A stretch of 64,000 nucleotides of DNA from Celeribacter naphthalenivorans (GCF_020524585.1 NZ_JAIVLK010000003.1:310001-374000), one strand, 5' to 3'; shown: positions 27,388 to 38,523, counted from the stretch's first letter. Made by a program: numbers and translations. The notes: generated by a model not told the origin, from the letters alone.

Positions 27388-30033
27388 CTAGTTCAGCTTC
27401 GCTTTCAAATCATACAGCACTTGGAGCGCCTCACGCGGGCTCAGATCATCCGGCAAAATCCCCTCAAGGGCCTTTTCAACGGCACTCTCTTTTTCCGCCA
27501 CGGGTTTCGGCGCGGGCGGCATCGCTGCGAAGAGCGGAAGATCGTCAATGATGGCTTTGGGATTGGCGGCATTCTCGGCCTGACCTTTTTCCAACGCCTC
27601 CAAAACAGATTTCGCGCGCTCGACCACGGCATCTGGCAGACCCGCGAGCCGGGCGACTTGCACACCGTAGGATCGATCCGCTTTGCCCTTGATCACCTCA
27701 TGGAGGAAAATGACCTCGCCCTCCCATTCCTTGACCGACACGGTGGCGTTTTCTGCGCCTGACAGTTTGTCGGAAAGACTGGTCATTTCGTGATAGTGCG
27801 TCGCAAACAACGCGCGGCATTTGTTGACATCATGCAGATGCTCAAGCGTCGCCCAGGCAATCGACAAGCCGTCATAGGTCGCCGTGCCGCGCCCGATTTC
27901 GTCGAGGATGACCAAAGCACGGTCGTCGGCCTGATTGAGGATCGCGGCGGTTTCAACCATTTCGACCATGAAGGTCGAACGCCCGCGTGCCAGATCGTCA
28001 GAGGCACCGACGCGGGAGAAAAGTTGGGACACAATGCCAATATGTGCGGAGTCGGCGGGCACATAGGAACCAGCCTGCGCAATCAGCGCAATCAATGCGT
28101 TTTGGCGCAGGAATGTTGATTTACCGGCCATGTTCGGCCCGGTCAAAAGCCAGATCGCGGCGCCCTCATGTCCGTTAGACAAATCACAATTGTTGGCGAC
28201 GAATTTGTCCCCGCCTTGCTTGCGCAAGGCACGTTCCACAACGGGATGACGACCACCGGAAATCAGGAATTCTCGACCCAAATCCACCTGAGGACGGGTC
28301 CAACCCTCGCTCACAGAGAGATCGGCGAGCGCTGTGATCAGGTCCAGCTCTGCCAGTGCGCCAGAGGCATCGTTGATCGCCGGGGCCTGCTCCAAAATCG
28401 CCATGCGCAGTTTCTCATAGAGACGTTTTTCGATCTCAAGCGCGCGCCCACCGGCGTTGTGAATTTTTGTTTCCAGCTCGGAAAGCTCCAGCGTCGTGAA
28501 CCGCACCTGATTGGCGGTCGTTTGACGGTGGATGAAGGTTTCCGACAAGGAATGCATTTTTTCGGCGTGGGTTGATGTGGTCTCGATGAAGTAGCCGAGG
28601 ACATTGTTGTGCTTGACCTTGAGCGACTGAACCCCGGTCATCTCCGCATATTTCATCTGCAGGGAGGCAATCACACCGCGCCCTTCGTCGCGCAGAGTGC
28701 GAGATTCATCGAGTTCTTCGTGATAACCGGCGGCGATAAATCCGCCGTCCCGCGCGAGCAAGGGTGGTTCCGCAACCAGAGCCGCATCGAGCAGGTCAAT
28801 CAGTTCGGCTTGACCTGTCAGAAATGCCATTTTCTGCTGGATTAGGGTCGAAACTGGCGCATTCTCGAGGAGATCATAGATGTTTTCCGCCTGTGACAGA
28901 CCATTGCGAATGGCGGCCAGATCGCGCGGACCTCCTCGTTCAAGCCCGAGACGTGACAGCGAGCGTTCCATGTCCGGAACCTTCCGCAGCGCGTCGCGCA
29001 GCGCTTGGGCGGTTTGGGTGTTTTCAATCGCAAAAGAGATCGCATCAAGCCGCGCGGAGATCGTATCGACGTCACGCGATGGGCTCGACAGCCGGCGTTC
29101 AAGAAGACGTCCACCTGCGGCCGTCACGGTGCGATCCATCGTGGCAATCAACGATCCCTCGCGACCGCCAGACAGGGCATGCGAAATCTCAAGGTTGCGT
29201 CTTGTCGAGGCGTCGATTTGCATCGCACCGCGCAAGGACTCGCGAATGGGGCGTCGCACGAGCGGCAATTTGCCCTTTTGTGTGATGTCGAGATAATCGA
29301 CGATCGCGCCCATGGCCGCCACTTCGGACAGGGTGAACTGGCCGAAGGCCTCGAGGGACGAGACGCCGAAAAGCGATGTCAGTCGCGTTTGCGCCGACGT
29401 ACTGTCGAAAGACGCGCGCGACAATTCGGTGATGCGATCATAGAAATCAGGCACAAACTCGGCCCAATTCGCTTCATTCACCTCAGACACGACGATCTCC
29501 GACGGGTTGAGGCGGGCAAGTTCCGGCCCAAGACCCACAAGCGGGCATGGCATGACATGAAAGGCGCCGGTCGAGATGTCGATCCAGGCCAGCGCACCCT
29601 CTTCGCGAATTTCCGCATAGGCGGCGAGGTAGTTGTGACGTCGCGCGTCCAAAAGCGTGTCTTCGGTCAAGGTGCCGGGCGTCACCAGACGCACGACGTC
29701 ACGTTTGACCACGGCCTTGGAGCCACGCTTTTTCGCCTCACTCGGGTCTTCGAGCTGTTCGCAAACGGCGACTTTGAAGCCCTTGCGAATGAGATTGAGC
29801 AAATAGGTCTCGGCGGCATGAACCGGCACACCGCACATCGGAATGTCGTCGCCTGCATGTTTGCCGCGTTTTGTCAGCGCGATGTCGAGCGCCTCGGAGG
29901 CGGCAATCGCATCGTCAAAGAACATCTCGTAGAAATCGCCCATGCGATAAAACAAAAGCGCATCGCGATGACGCGCTTTGATTTCGAGATATTGCGCCAT
30001 CATCGGCGTTGCGGCGGGCGTTTCGGTGGCCAA
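27388..30033 (-). CDS. mutS: MutS, DNA mismatch recognition protein
   Basis: About 881-residue ATPase that recognises mismatches and starts mismatch repair. The N-terminal mismatch-binding motif is [12 protein letters not shown]. The ATPase domain has [17 protein letters not shown] and the Walker B region with ILDEIGRGT. The start is chosen as TTG at 30033, which has AGGGA 8 bases upstream; the first ATG codons (MMAQYLEIK) lie ten codons later and appear to be internal in homologues. Divergent from maeB across a 137-base gap. Confidence 0.94.
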   Translation of the reverse strand: MATETPAATPMMAQYLEIKARHRDALLFYRMGDFYEMFFDDAIAASEALDIALTKRGKHAGDDIPMCGVPVHAAETYLLNLIRKGFKVAVCEQLEDPSEAKKRGSKAVVKRDVVRLVTPGTLTEDTLLDARRHNYLAAYAEIREEGALAWIDISTGAFHVMPCPLVGLGPELARLNPSEIVVSEVNEANWAEFVPDFYDRITELSRASFDSTSAQTRLTSLFGVSSLEAFGQFTLSEVAAMGAIVDYLDITQKGKLPLVRRPIRESLRGAMQIDASTRRNLEISHALSGGREGSLIATMDRTVTAAGGRLLERRLSSPSRDVDTISARLDAISFAIENTQTAQALRDALRKVPDMERSLSRLGLERGGPRDLAAIRNGLSQAENIYDLLENAPVSTLIQQKMAFLTGQAELIDLLDAALVAEPPLLARDGGFIAAGYHEELDESRTLRDEGRGVIASLQMKYAEMTGVQSLKVKHNNVLGYFIETTSTHAEKMHSLSETFIHRQTTANQVRFTTLELSELETKIHNAGGRALEIEKRLYEKLRMAILEQAPAINDASGALAELDLITALADLSVSEGWTRPQVDLGREFLISGGRHPVVERALRKQGGDKFVANNCDLSNGHEGAAIWLLTGPNMAGKSTFLRQNALIALIAQAGSYVPADSAHIGIVSQLFSRVGASDDLARGRSTFMVEMVETAAILNQADDRALVILDEIGRGTATYDGLSIAWATLEHLHDVNKCRALFATHYHEMTSLSDKLSGAENATVSVKEWEGEVIFLHEVIKGKADRSYGVQVARLAGLPDAVVERAKSVLEALEKGQAENAANPKAIIDDLPLFAAMPPAPKPVAEKESAVEKALEGILPDDLSPREALQVLYDLKAKLN

Positions 30034-30170
30034 GATGCAGTTCCCTGTCTGATTTCGCCCCAACTTAACGACCCAATATGTGGCGTAAAGGGCCAGATCG
30101 CGTTCTTTTTGTTGAGACCGGGGCAGGGTGTGGGTAAGTAGTCCGAACTGATGGCGAGGAGGCCACCCGA

Positions 30171-32435
30171 ATGTCCAAGATCAAACAAACGCGCGAAGAA
30201 GCGCTCGCATTTCACATGGACCCGCGTCCCGGCAAGTTCGATGTCGCACCAAGCGTGCCGATGACGACGCAACGGGACCTGTCGCTGGCCTATTCTCCGG
30301 GCGTGGCTGTGCCTTGCGAAGAAATCGCGAAAGCGCCGGAAACGGCCTATGACTACACCAACAAGGGCAACCTCGTTGCGGTGATTTCGAATGGGACGGC
30401 GGTTTTGGGCCTCGGCAATCTGGGCGCTTTGGCGTCGAAGCCGGTGATGGAAGGCAAGGCGGTTCTGTTCAAACGCTTCGCCGACGTGAACTCCATCGAC
30501 ATCGAATTGGACACCGAAGATCCCGAAGAGATCATTCGCGCTGTGCGCCTCATGGGGCCGAGTTTTGGTGGGATCAACCTTGAGGACATCAAAGCGCCTG
30601 AGTGTTTCATCATCGAGCAGCGCCTCAAGGAAGAGATGGACATCCCCGTCTTCCACGATGACCAACATGGCACGGCGGTGATCTGTGCGGCGGGCCTGAT
30701 CAACGCGCTGCATATTTCCGGCAAAAAGATCGAGGATTGTAAAATTGTCCTCAACGGCGCTGGTGCTGCCGGGATCGCCTGTCTTGAACTGGTCAAGGCC
30801 ATGGGCGCGAAACATGACAATTGCATCATGTGCGACACCAAAGGCGTGATCTATCAGGGCCGTACCGAAGGTATGAATCAGTGGAAATCGGCTCACGCCG
30901 CGGTCACCGATGCGCGGACTCTGGCCGAAGCGATGGTGGATGCCGATGTGTTCCTTGGTGTGTCGGCGAAAGGCGCCGTGACCCAGGATATGGTCAAGAG
31001 CATGGCGCCGAACGCTGTGATTTTCGCCATGGCAAACCCTGATCCGGAGATCACGCCCGAAGATGCCCATGAGGTGCGTGATGACGTCATCGTTGCCACT
31101 GGGCGCTCGGATTATCCGAACCAGGTGAACAACGTCTTGGGCTTTCCCTACCTGTTCCGTGGCGCGCTCGACATCCATGCCCGTGCGATCAACGACGAGA
31201 TGAAAATTGCCTGTGCCGAGGCTCTTGCGGCTCTGGCGCGCGAAGATGTGCCGGATGAGGTGGCCTTGGCCTATGGGCGCAAACTGACCTTTGGTCGCGA
31301 TTATATCATTCCGACGCCGTTTGATCCGCGCTTGATCTACACGATTCCGCCCGCCGTCGCGCAGGTCGGCATGGATACGGGCGTGGCCCGTCGTCCGATC
31401 ATCGACATGGAAGGCTACGCGCAGGACCTTCAGGCCCGGATGGACCCGACCGCACAAATCCTTCAAGGCCTCTATGCTCGCGCACGTCAGGCTCAGGCGA
31501 CGATGGTTTTCGCCGAGGGCGACGATCCACGTGTTCTGCGCGCGGCTGTTGCCTATCATCGGGGCGGTTTCGGGCGTGCTCTGGTCGTCGGCCGGACCGA
31601 AGATGTGCGGGCCAAACTGCAAGAAGAGGGTCTTGGCGAAGCAATGTCCGAGATCGAAATCGTCAACGCGGCCAACACGCAGCACCTCACGGACTACAAG
31701 GATTTCCTTTATAAACGTCTGCAACGCACTGGTTTTGACCAAAAGGACATTCACCGTCTGGCCGCCCGCGACCGTCATGCGTTTTCCGCTTTGATGTTGG
31801 CGCATGGGCATGCCGACGGTCTCGTCACCGGCGCGACACGCAAATCCGCGCATGTGCTCGATCGGATCAATTCCGTGTTCGACGCAAAGGCCGAAGATGG
31901 CGCCGTGGGTGTCACCGCCGTTCTGCACAAAGGCCGGATCATTTTCATCGCCGACACGCTCGTGCATGAATGGCCGGAAGAGGAAGATCTCGCCGACATC
32001 GCCACTGCCGCCGCCGCTGTGGCGCGCAAGATGGGGATCGAACCGCGGGTGGCTTTCGTCTCCTTCTCGACCTTCGGTTATCCGGTCTCTGAACGGGCGA
32101 ACAAAATGCACATCGCGCCTCGGGTGCTCGACAAGCGCGGCGTCGATTTCGAATATGATGGCGAGATGACCGTCGATGTGGCGCTGAACCCCGATGTCAT
32201 GTCGGCTTATCCGTTCTGTCGCCTGTCTGGGCCCGCGAATATCCTCGTGGTGCCGGCGCGTCACTCTGCATCGATTTCGGTGAAGCTGATGCAGGAAATG
32301 GCCGGTGCGACCGTGATCGGGCCGATCTTGACCGGCGTCGACAAGCCGATTCAGATTTGTTCAACGGTTTCGACTGTAAACGATATTCTGAACATGGCCG
32401 TGCTCGCCGCGTGTAAGGTGGGTCAAACGACGTAA
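30171..32435 (+). CDS. maeB: NADP-dependent malic enzyme (malic domain fused to phosphotransacetylase-like domain)
   Basis: 754-residue fusion of the MaeB type, converting malate to pyruvate plus CO2 and NADPH. The malic enzyme half holds [11 protein letters not shown], the catalytic segment [10 protein letters not shown] and the NAD(P)-binding [12 protein letters not shown]. The C-terminal half (from about residue 430) resembles phosphate acetyltransferase and acts as an allosteric acetyl-CoA-sensing domain in studied homologues, without proven acetyltransferase activity. A strong GAGGAGG ribosome-binding site precedes the ATG. Followed after 17 bases by a PfkB kinase gene, possibly co-transcribed. 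Confidence 0.95.
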   Translation: MSKIKQTREEALAFHMDPRPGKFDVAPSVPMTTQRDLSLAYSPGVAVPCEEIAKAPETAYDYTNKGNLVAVISNGTAVLGLGNLGALASKPVMEGKAVLFKRFADVNSIDIELDTEDPEEIIRAVRLMGPSFGGINLEDIKAPECFIIEQRLKEEMDIPVFHDDQHGTAVICAAGLINALHISGKKIEDCKIVLNGAGAAGIACLELVKAMGAKHDNCIMCDTKGVIYQGRTEGMNQWKSAHAAVTDARTLAEAMVDADVFLGVSAKGAVTQDMVKSMAPNAVIFAMANPDPEITPEDAHEVRDDVIVATGRSDYPNQVNNVLGFPYLFRGALDIHARAINDEMKIACAEALAALAREDVPDEVALAYGRKLTFGRDYIIPTPFDPRLIYTIPPAVAQVGMDTGVARRPIIDMEGYAQDLQARMDPTAQILQGLYARARQAQATMVFAEGDDPRVLRAAVAYHRGGFGRALVVGRTEDVRAKLQEEGLGEAMSEIEIVNAANTQHLTDYKDFLYKRLQRTGFDQKDIHRLAARDRHAFSALMLAHGHADGLVTGATRKSAHVLDRINSVFDAKAEDGAVGVTAVLHKGRIIFIADTLVHEWPEEEDLADIATAAAAVARKMGIEPRVAFVSFSTFGYPVSERANKMHIAPRVLDKRGVDFEYDGEMTVDVALNPDVMSAYPFCRLSGPANILVVPARHSASISVKLMQEMAGATVIGPILTGVDKPIQICSTVSTVNDILNMAVLAACKVGQTT

Positions 32436-32452
32436 AAAGTAGGAGGCGTGTT

Positions 32453-33328
32453 ATGGCGATCTTTAATCTCGGTTCGGTGAACATCGACCATTTCTACATG
32501 CTTCCTCATTTTCCCGAGCCGGGAGAAACACTTAGCGCCAAGGACCATAAACTTGGACTTGGCGGTAAGGGCATGAACCAATCAGTCGCGGCCGCCAAAG
32601 CCGGGGCTGAGGTCTTTCATATCGGCGCGATTGGTCAGGCTGACACTTGGGTGCGTGAGCGGATCGAAGGCTATGGTGTGAACTGCAAATACCTGCGCGA
32701 GGTCTCTGAGGCGACGGGGCACGCGGTGATCTATGTCGATCCCGAGGGTGAAAACATGATCGTGCTCGACCCGGGCGCGAATGTGAAACAGGACAGCGAA
32801 TTCGTTGTCGAGGCGATCGATCAGGCAAAGCCTTCGGACACGCTCTTGCTGCAAAATGAAACCAACCTGCAACCACAGGCCGCGACCTTTGCTTTGGTCA
32901 AAGGCATGCGGGTGATCTATTCGGCAGCACCGTTTTCGATCAAAGCGGTGAAGGATTTGATCCCCGACGTCTCCATGTTGGTGATGAACTCTGTCGAGGC
33001 AACTCAGCTCTGTTCTGAAATGGGTGTGTCTTTGGAGCAAATCCCCGCGCCGCAGGTCATGGTGACCTTGGGCAGCAAGGGGGCCATGTGGCGCTCGAAT
33101 GAAACAGGCGAAGTGATCGAGGTGACGTCACCCAAAGTCACGCCGGTCGACACCACGGCGGCGGGGGACACCTACATCGGCTATGTCGCCGCCGGGCTCG
33201 ATCTTGGCATGCCGATCAAGGCCGCGATGGAATGGGCGGTTCAGGCTGCGGCGTTGAAGGTGACGCGGGCGGGCACGGCGGACGCGATCCCCTCGGCGGA
33301 TGAGGTGAAACGCTTTCGTGCGGCTTAA
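32453..33328 (+). CDS. PfkB-family sugar kinase (ribokinase-like)
   Basis: 291-residue PfkB kinase, probably ribokinase. It begins FNLGSVNIDHFYMLPHFPEPGETL, has the N-terminal substrate segment LGLGGKGMNQSVAAAKAG and the C-terminal catalytic motif DTTAAGDTYIGY, in which the Asp is the base. An AGGAGG ribosome-binding site lies 8 bases before the ATG. No sugar transporter lies next to it, so the substrate is assigned only by family resemblance. Ends at a strong terminator shared with convergent argG. Confidence 0.85.
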   Translation: MAIFNLGSVNIDHFYMLPHFPEPGETLSAKDHKLGLGGKGMNQSVAAAKAGAEVFHIGAIGQADTWVRERIEGYGVNCKYLREVSEATGHAVIYVDPEGENMIVLDPGANVKQDSEFVVEAIDQAKPSDTLLLQNETNLQPQAATFALVKGMRVIYSAAPFSIKAVKDLIPDVSMLVMNSVEATQLCSEMGVSLEQIPAPQVMVTLGSKGAMWRSNETGEVIEVTSPKVTPVDTTAAGDTYIGYVAAGLDLGMPIKAAMEWAVQAAALKVTRAGTADAIPSADEVKRFRAA

Positions 33329-33345
33329 ACCAATTTGAAGACCAA

Positions 33346-33373
33346 AAAAGGGCGTCCAAGTGGACGCCCTTTT
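33346..33373. terminator. Bidirectional terminator between the PfkB kinase gene and argG
   Basis: A 13-bp perfect inverted repeat (AAAAGGGCGTCCA / TGGACGCCCTTTT) with a tiny loop. A runs on the left and T runs on the right let it work for both converging genes. Confidence 0.88.
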
Positions 33374-33397
33374 GTCATTTCGAGGTCAGTGAACCCG

Positions 33398-34624
33398 TTA
33401 TTTCTTCAAACGACGGTTCCGTGCGGCCAGAAGTTTCAAGCGAAGCGCGTTGAGCTGGATAAAGCCTGCGGCGTCTTTCTGGTCGTAAGCGCCTGCATCG
33501 TCTTCGAAAGTCACGTGCGCTTCGGAATAAAGCGAGGCTTCGGACGACCGGGCCACGGTGAAGGCAGAGCCTTTGTAGAGTTTCAGGCGCACATTGCCCG
33601 ACACATGCTCTTGCGATTTGTCGATGGCGGCCTGAAGCATTTCGCGCTCCGGCGAGAACCAGAAGCCGTTGTAGATCAGCTCGGCGTAGCGCGGCATCAG
33701 GCTGTCTTTCAGGTGACCGGCGCCGGAATCGAGCGTGATTTGTTCGATACCACGGTGCGCTTCCAACAGGATGGTGCCGCCCGGGGTCTCATAGATGCCG
33801 CGCGATTTCATGCCGACGAAACGGTTCTCGACGAAATCGAGACGGCCGATGCCGTGTTTACGACCGTATTCGTTCAGCTCGGTCAGGATTGTTGCCGGGC
33901 TCATCGCCACACCGTTGATCGCCACCGCGTCACCCTTTTCAAAGGTGATTTCGATGAACTCGGGTTCGTTCGGCGCATCCTCGGGGTGAACTGTGCGCTG
34001 ATAGACGTAATCGGGCGCTTCTTGTGCCGGGTCCTCAAGCACTTTGCCCTCGGACGAGGTGTGCAGAAGGTTCGCGTCGACGGAGAACGGCGCTTCGCCA
34101 CGCTTGTCTTTCGCGATCGGGATTTGGTTCTGCTCGGCGAAGTCCAAAAGTTTGGTGCGCGAGGACAGATCCCATTCCCGCCAGGGCGCGATCACTTTGA
34201 TGTCGGGGTTGAGCGCATAGGCCGAAAGCTCGAACCGCACTTGGTCGTTGCCCTTGCCGGTCGCACCGTGAGCGACGGCATCGGCGCCGGTGGCTTCTGC
34301 GATCTCGACAAGACGTTTGGAGATCAGCGGACGCGCGATGGAAGTGCCCAGAAGGTAGAGGCCTTCGTAAACGGCATTGGCGCGGAACATCGGGAAGACG
34401 AAATCACGCACGAACTCTTCGCGCACGTCTTCGATGTAGATGTTTTCCGGTTTGATGCCGAGCATCTCAGCCTTTTTTCGCGCCGGGTCCAGTTCCTCAC
34501 CTTGGCCGAGATCGGCGGTAAAGGTCACAACCTCACAGCCATATTCGGTCTGGAGCCATTTCAGGATGATCGAGGTATCGAGGCCGCCGGAGTAGGCGAG
34601 AACCACTTTTTTGGGCGCAGACAT
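33398..34624 (-). CDS. argG: Argininosuccinate synthase
   Basis: 408-residue ATP-dependent enzyme joining citrulline and aspartate in arginine synthesis. The N-terminal ATP-binding P-motif is [17 protein letters not shown], and [11 protein letters not shown]-like [15 protein letters not shown] follows. The product is used by argininosuccinate lyase, which is not in this window; argJ of the same pathway is at 57.8 kb. A single gene on the minus strand with 148 bases of non-coding DNA upstream, probably its promoter. Confidence 0.96.
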   Translation of the reverse strand: MSAPKKVVLAYSGGLDTSIILKWLQTEYGCEVVTFTADLGQGEELDPARKKAEMLGIKPENIYIEDVREEFVRDFVFPMFRANAVYEGLYLLGTSIARPLISKRLVEIAEATGADAVAHGATGKGNDQVRFELSAYALNPDIKVIAPWREWDLSSRTKLLDFAEQNQIPIAKDKRGEAPFSVDANLLHTSSEGKVLEDPAQEAPDYVYQRTVHPEDAPNEPEFIEITFEKGDAVAINGVAMSPATILTELNEYGRKHGIGRLDFVENRFVGMKSRGIYETPGGTILLEAHRGIEQITLDSGAGHLKDSLMPRYAELIYNGFWFSPEREMLQAAIDKSQEHVSGNVRLKLYKGSAFTVARSSEASLYSEAHVTFEDDAGAYDQKDAAGFIQLNALRLKLLAARNRRLKK

Positions 34625-34772
34625 GAGACTTTCCTTTTGCGGATATCGCCCGGGCGATTATCGGGTTTTCGTGCCGAGGGCAAGGTTTGAGCGGGGTTTC
34701 GCACCAAGAATGCTTTAGCTCAGAGGGGAAAACCACTAAGACCGTCGGGTAAGTTGATCGAAAAGGGTTATC

Positions 34773-35525
34773 ATGACTGGCTTTATCCTCTTTCAGAACG
34801 CTGTGTCGCGTGTTCTGCGCCACCTCGACGAAGCATTGGCTGTATCTGGTCTGATCTGGATCGGGATTTTGATCCTGCAGATTTTGGTCTTTGGGTCGGT
34901 GGATATGGAAGGCCTCGCAGCGGGCGATCCGGAGGCAGTCACCGGCAATGGCCTGATGTTGCTCTTCGTTGCGAATATCGTGATGGCGGTCGGCTCGTGT
35001 TGGATCGCAGTCGAGTGGCACCGCTATGCGCTTGAGGGCAAACGCCCGACCTCGGCTTTCCCGTCCTGGAGTGGTGGACGCATTTTTAGCTATCTCATCC
35101 TGTCCATCGTGATGGGCCTGTTGGTTGGCTTGCTGATCGTTCTTTGGGGAGGGGTTTTCCTGTCCTTGTTTGGCGGAATTCTGTCTCAGTCTGTCGGTGC
35201 CCTGTTCCTCATCGTGCTTGTCGGCTTGCCGGCAGCCTTCGTGTTTTTTCGGATTTCGCCCATGTTGCCGGGGGTTGCCATTGGGAACAAGGTGCCCATG
35301 GGCGAAGCATGGCGGGCCACGAAGCCTCACTCCGGCCCGATTTTGCAGGCCGCGATCCTGTCGGTTGCCGTGTTGATGGTCGTTCAAGTCATCGCCCCGG
35401 TGTTTGGCAGCGGTATCATTGGCCTGCTGTACGAATTGGCGGCGGGTTGGATTTTGCTGATGATCAACGTCAGCCTGTTGTCCTCGATCTATGAGCTGGC
35501 GATGAAGGGGCATTTGAATGACTGA
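34773..35525 (+). CDS. Multi-pass membrane protein of unknown function
   Basis: 250-residue hydrophobic protein that I cannot assign to a characterised family. Hydrophobic stretches lie at about residues 23-43, 62-80, 105-130, 135-160, 190-212 and 217-240, so five or six membrane segments are likely. Between them is a polar loop, RYALEGKRPTSAFPSWSGGRIF. The general look is that of roseobacter proteins annotated as DUF-type membrane proteins. Its last 8 bases overlap the ilvA start, and GAAGGGG within its end serves as the ilvA ribosome-binding site. Confidence 0.75.
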   Translation: MTGFILFQNAVSRVLRHLDEALAVSGLIWIGILILQILVFGSVDMEGLAAGDPEAVTGNGLMLLFVANIVMAVGSCWIAVEWHRYALEGKRPTSAFPSWSGGRIFSYLILSIVMGLLVGLLIVLWGGVFLSLFGGILSQSVGALFLIVLVGLPAAFVFFRISPMLPGVAIGNKVPMGEAWRATKPHSGPILQAAILSVAVLMVVQVIAPVFGSGIIGLLYELAAGWILLMINVSLLSSIYELAMKGHLND

Positions 35526-36768
35526 CCCGGACAATTTCGCGCAAAAGGCCCGCGAAGCGGAGACCTTGGTGCGGCGCCTTTTCGAGCCAACTCCCTGTCT
35601 GCGCAACGATCACCTGTCGCAAGCCTTTGATTGCGATGTCTGGCTCAAGCGCGAAGATTTAACGCCGGTGCGCTCCTACAAGCTGCGCGGGGCGTGGAAC
35701 GCGATGATCAAGGCGCGTGAAAAAGACCCGAACATTGGGCTTTTTGTCTGTGCCTCCGCCGGAAACCACGCACAAGGCGTGGCCTTTGCCTGTCGTCAGT
35801 TCGGTGTGCGCGGCGTGATCTTCATGCCGGTCACCACGCCTCAGCAAAAGATCGACAAGACCAAAGTCTTCGGCGGTGACATGGTTGAAATTCGCCTTGT
35901 TGGGGACTATTTCGACAACACGCTTGAGGCCGCGAAAACCTACTGCGCAAGTGAGGATGGCCATTTTCTTGCACCTTTCGACGATCTCGATGTGATCGAG
36001 GGGCAGGCCACGGTTGCGGTCGAATTCATGTCCCAAATGGTGCCGGATGTTGTTGTTCTTCCCGTCGGTGGCGGCGGTCTTTCCGCAGGCGTCGTGTCCT
36101 ATCTCAAAGCGACAGCACCACAGGCCGAGGTTTATTTTGTCGAACCGATGGGGGGGCGCTCCCTCAAAGCGGCGGTTGCTGAGGGGCATCCTGTCACTTT
36201 GTCGGATGTCGATAGCTTCGTAGACGGTGCCGCCGTCGCGCGGATCGGGGAGCTGCCCTTCGAGAGTCTGAAGGATATTTCACTCGATCACATTCTGGCC
36301 TGCCCGGAAGATCGCATTTGCTCCACAATGTTGGAGATGCTGAATGTCGAAGGCATTGTTTTGGAGCCCGCGGGCGCGCTCTCGATCGATGCGCTTCAGG
36401 ACATCCGCGAGCAAATTCGGGGCAAACGGGTCGTTTGTGTGACCTCTGGTGGGAACTTCGATTTCGAACGTTTGCCGGAGGTCAAGGAACGGGCCCAGAG
36501 ATTCCGCAATCTCAAGAAATACTTCATCCTGCGTATGCCGCAGCGGCCCGGCGCTTTGCGAGAGTTTCTCGATATGCTCGGGCCCAATGACGACATCGCG
36601 CGCTTTGAATATCTCAAGAAATCAGCGCGAAATTTTGGCTCAGTCCTAATCGGGATTGAGACGGATAATCCGGATAATTTCGCACATTTGTTTGAGAAAA
36701 TGGATGCCGCAGGTTTGGTTTATCGGGATATCACAAACGATCAGGCGCTTGCGGAATTTGTTCTCTGA
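35518..36768 (+). CDS. ilvA: Threonine ammonia-lyase (threonine dehydratase)
   Basis: 416-residue PLP enzyme deaminating threonine to 2-oxobutyrate for isoleucine synthesis. The PLP lysine lies in VRSYKLRGAWNAM, and the phosphate-binding glycine loop is VGGGGLSAG. A C-terminal ACT-like regulatory segment (from about residue 335, YFILRMPQRPGALREFLDML) suggests feedback control by isoleucine. Released enamine intermediates are substrates for RidA proteins such as the one at 22.8 kb. The stop lies 4 bases from the stop of the convergent Hpt gene. Confidence 0.94.
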   Translation: MTDPDNFAQKAREAETLVRRLFEPTPCLRNDHLSQAFDCDVWLKREDLTPVRSYKLRGAWNAMIKAREKDPNIGLFVCASAGNHAQGVAFACRQFGVRGVIFMPVTTPQQKIDKTKVFGGDMVEIRLVGDYFDNTLEAAKTYCASEDGHFLAPFDDLDVIEGQATVAVEFMSQMVPDVVVLPVGGGGLSAGVVSYLKATAPQAEVYFVEPMGGRSLKAAVAEGHPVTLSDVDSFVDGAAVARIGELPFESLKDISLDHILACPEDRICSTMLEMLNVEGIVLEPAGALSIDALQDIREQIRGKRVVCVTSGGNFDFERLPEVKERAQRFRNLKKYFILRMPQRPGALREFLDMLGPNDDIARFEYLKKSARNFGSVLIGIETDNPDNFAHLFEKMDAAGLVYRDITNDQALAEFVL

Positions 36769-36772
36769 AAAA

Positions 36773-37093
36773 TTACGCAGCGGACCTGCTTAGAAATTCC
36801 GCGCGTGACTCCGCGTAGCTGTTGAAGATTTTTGGCAGGTCGATCCCATCCGTTTGCCCCTGTCTTGCCGCAGCTTCCCCCTCGTAACAAAGGGTCGAAA
36901 ACGCAGCAAATCCGAGGTTCAGGGAGCTGCCCTTTAGAAAATGCAAATCCTGCTCCAGCCGGGTTTCATCCGGCTGGGCTTGCATGCGTGCGATTGCCTC
37001 GTCGACCTCTTCGAGGAACAGCTCGACCACTTCTTGGAAGTCTTCTGCACCCACTTCGTCACGCAATTCTTCGACTCGATTCCAGTCAATCAT
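36773..37093 (-). CDS. Histidine phosphotransfer (Hpt) domain protein
   Basis: 106-residue stand-alone Hpt protein that passes phosphoryl groups in multistep phosphorelays. The phosphoacceptor histidine is H51 in LEQDLHFLKGSSLNLGF. The rest is a predicted helical bundle. The start at 37093 is chosen because GGAG lies 6 bases upstream; an ATG at 37105 would add four residues but has a poor ribosome-binding site. It is divergent from a response-regulator/phosphatase gene 134 bases away, which suggests they share a relay. No histidine kinase is nearby. Confidence 0.85.
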   Translation of the reverse strand: MIDWNRVEELRDEVGAEDFQEVVELFLEEVDEAIARMQAQPDETRLEQDLHFLKGSSLNLGFAAFSTLCYEGEAAARQGQTDGIDLPKIFNSYAESRAEFLSRSAA

Positions 37094-37227
37094 ATGGCTC
37101 TCCATTTCACGGTAAATAGAACCCCAAGAAGATTACCGATCGGTAAGGATGTGATCTGATTTCCTGAAAATTTTACATTTAAGGCGGCATTAAACCGATC
37201 AGGTCATGCTCAGACATCGAAACGATT

Positions 37228-38523
37228 ATGAGGACGTCGATTTTGGCCATCGCTCAAGAAAAACACGCATATCTTCAGGCCGTTCCTGAACGCGGCGTGG
37301 TGAATAATGTGCTGGTCGTTGATGATTCGCGGGCGCAGAGGCGTATTCTTTCGTCCTATCTTGGGCGATGGGGCTACATGGTGTTTGAGGCGGCATCCGG
37401 CGAAGAGGCGCTGGACGTTTGTCGATCCGAAGCCATTGATCTGGTTGTGTCGGATTGGATGATGCCTGGCATGAGTGGTTTGGAATTCTGTCAGGAATTT
37501 CGGCAGCTTGAGCGTGAGCACTACGGCTATTTTATTCTTTTGACGTCTAAATCCGATAAGACCGAGGTTGCGCAGGGACTTGATATCGGCGCGGATGATT
37601 TTTTGACGAAACCAGTCGCGGGAGATGAGTTGCTGGCACGTATTCGTGCTGGCGAACGTATTTTGCGCATGGAGCGGGAGCTGACGGAAAAGAACCGGCT
37701 CGTGAGTTCGACCCTGACGGAAATTTCGGCGCTTTATGATTCTCTTGATCGTGATCTGGTCGAGGCAAGAAAGCTCCAGCAATCCCTTGTGCGTGAACGG
37801 TTTCGTGATTTTTCCTCGGCTCAAGTGTCACTTTTGTTGCGACCGAGCGGGCATGTCGGGGGGGATTTGGTTGGCTTTTTTCCGATCAACGATCAGCAAT
37901 TTGGAATTTTTTCCATTGATGTATCGGGCCACGGCATTGCCTCGGCGCTTATGACGGCGCGGCTCGCTGCCTATCTGTCGGGGTCAACCGCAGAGCAAAA
38001 TTTGGCGATCCAAGTCGGTGCGGACGGCGTCCATGTGCCGCGGAACCCGTCCGAGGTGGCGGCCAATTTGAACCGATTGATGTTAGAAGAAATGGAGACG
38101 GATCTCTATTTCACCATGATTTTGGGTCATTTTAATCGCATGACGGGTGACTTTGTGATGACTCAATGCGGCCATCCAAATCCCATTCGTCAAGCATCTG
38201 ATGGTGTCGCCACGTTTTTTGGGACGGGCGGGCTTCCCGTTGGTTTGCTGCCGTTTGCGGAATTCGAGGATGTCCACATCAGGCTGGCGCCAGGCGAACG
38301 CATTCTGGTGTTTTCGGATGGTGTGACGGAATGCCCGGACGGCGGAGATGGCATGTTGGGCGAAGAGGGTCTGATCGAGATGTGTCACCAGATCTCCAAA
38401 GAAACTGGCAATGCATTCTTTGATACCTTCCTTTGGGACCTGAACAATTTCAACAATGACAGGGATTTCCCGGACGATATCTCGGCGATCCTTTTGGAGT
38501 ATCCCGGTCATAATAAGGTCTGA
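37228..38523 (+). CDS. Response regulator fused to a PP2C (SpoIIE/RsbU-type) phosphatase
   Basis: 431-residue two-domain protein. The receiver domain spans about residues 26-140, with the acidic pair D32/D33, phosphoacceptor D76 (LVVSDWMMPG) and K128 (FLTKPV). A helical linker (140-185) leads to a PP2C-type serine phosphatase domain with GGDLVGFF, DVSGHGIASALMTA and GVTECPDGG metal-site motifs. Such proteins dephosphorylate anti-sigma-factor antagonists or related regulators in response to phosphorylation. Partner identity is inferred from the divergent Hpt gene. The 3' end overlaps the convergent Nudix gene by 16 bases. Confidence 0.9.
   Translation: MRTSILAIAQEKHAYLQAVPERGVVNNVLVVDDSRAQRRILSSYLGRWGYMVFEAASGEEALDVCRSEAIDLVVSDWMMPGMSGLEFCQEFRQLEREHYGYFILLTSKSDKTEVAQGLDIGADDFLTKPVAGDELLARIRAGERILRMERELTEKNRLVSSTLTEISALYDSLDRDLVEARKLQQSLVRERFRDFSSAQVSLLLRPSGHVGGDLVGFFPINDQQFGIFSIDVSGHGIASALMTARLAAYLSGSTAEQNLAIQVGADGVHVPRNPSEVAANLNRLMLEEMETDLYFTMILGHFNRMTGDFVMTQCGHPNPIRQASDGVATFFGTGGLPVGLLPFAEFEDVHIRLAPGERILVFSDGVTECPDGGDGMLGEEGLIEMCHQISKETGNAFFDTFLWDLNNFNNDRDFPDDISAILLEYPGHNKV

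Noticed and set aside
30000-32264. 754-codon open frame on the minus strand
   Set aside because: Exact shadow of the malic enzyme gene, His/Arg-rich with no domain.
33335-34690. 451-codon open frame on the plus strand
   Set aside because: It mirrors argG on the opposite strand and starts in the shared terminator.
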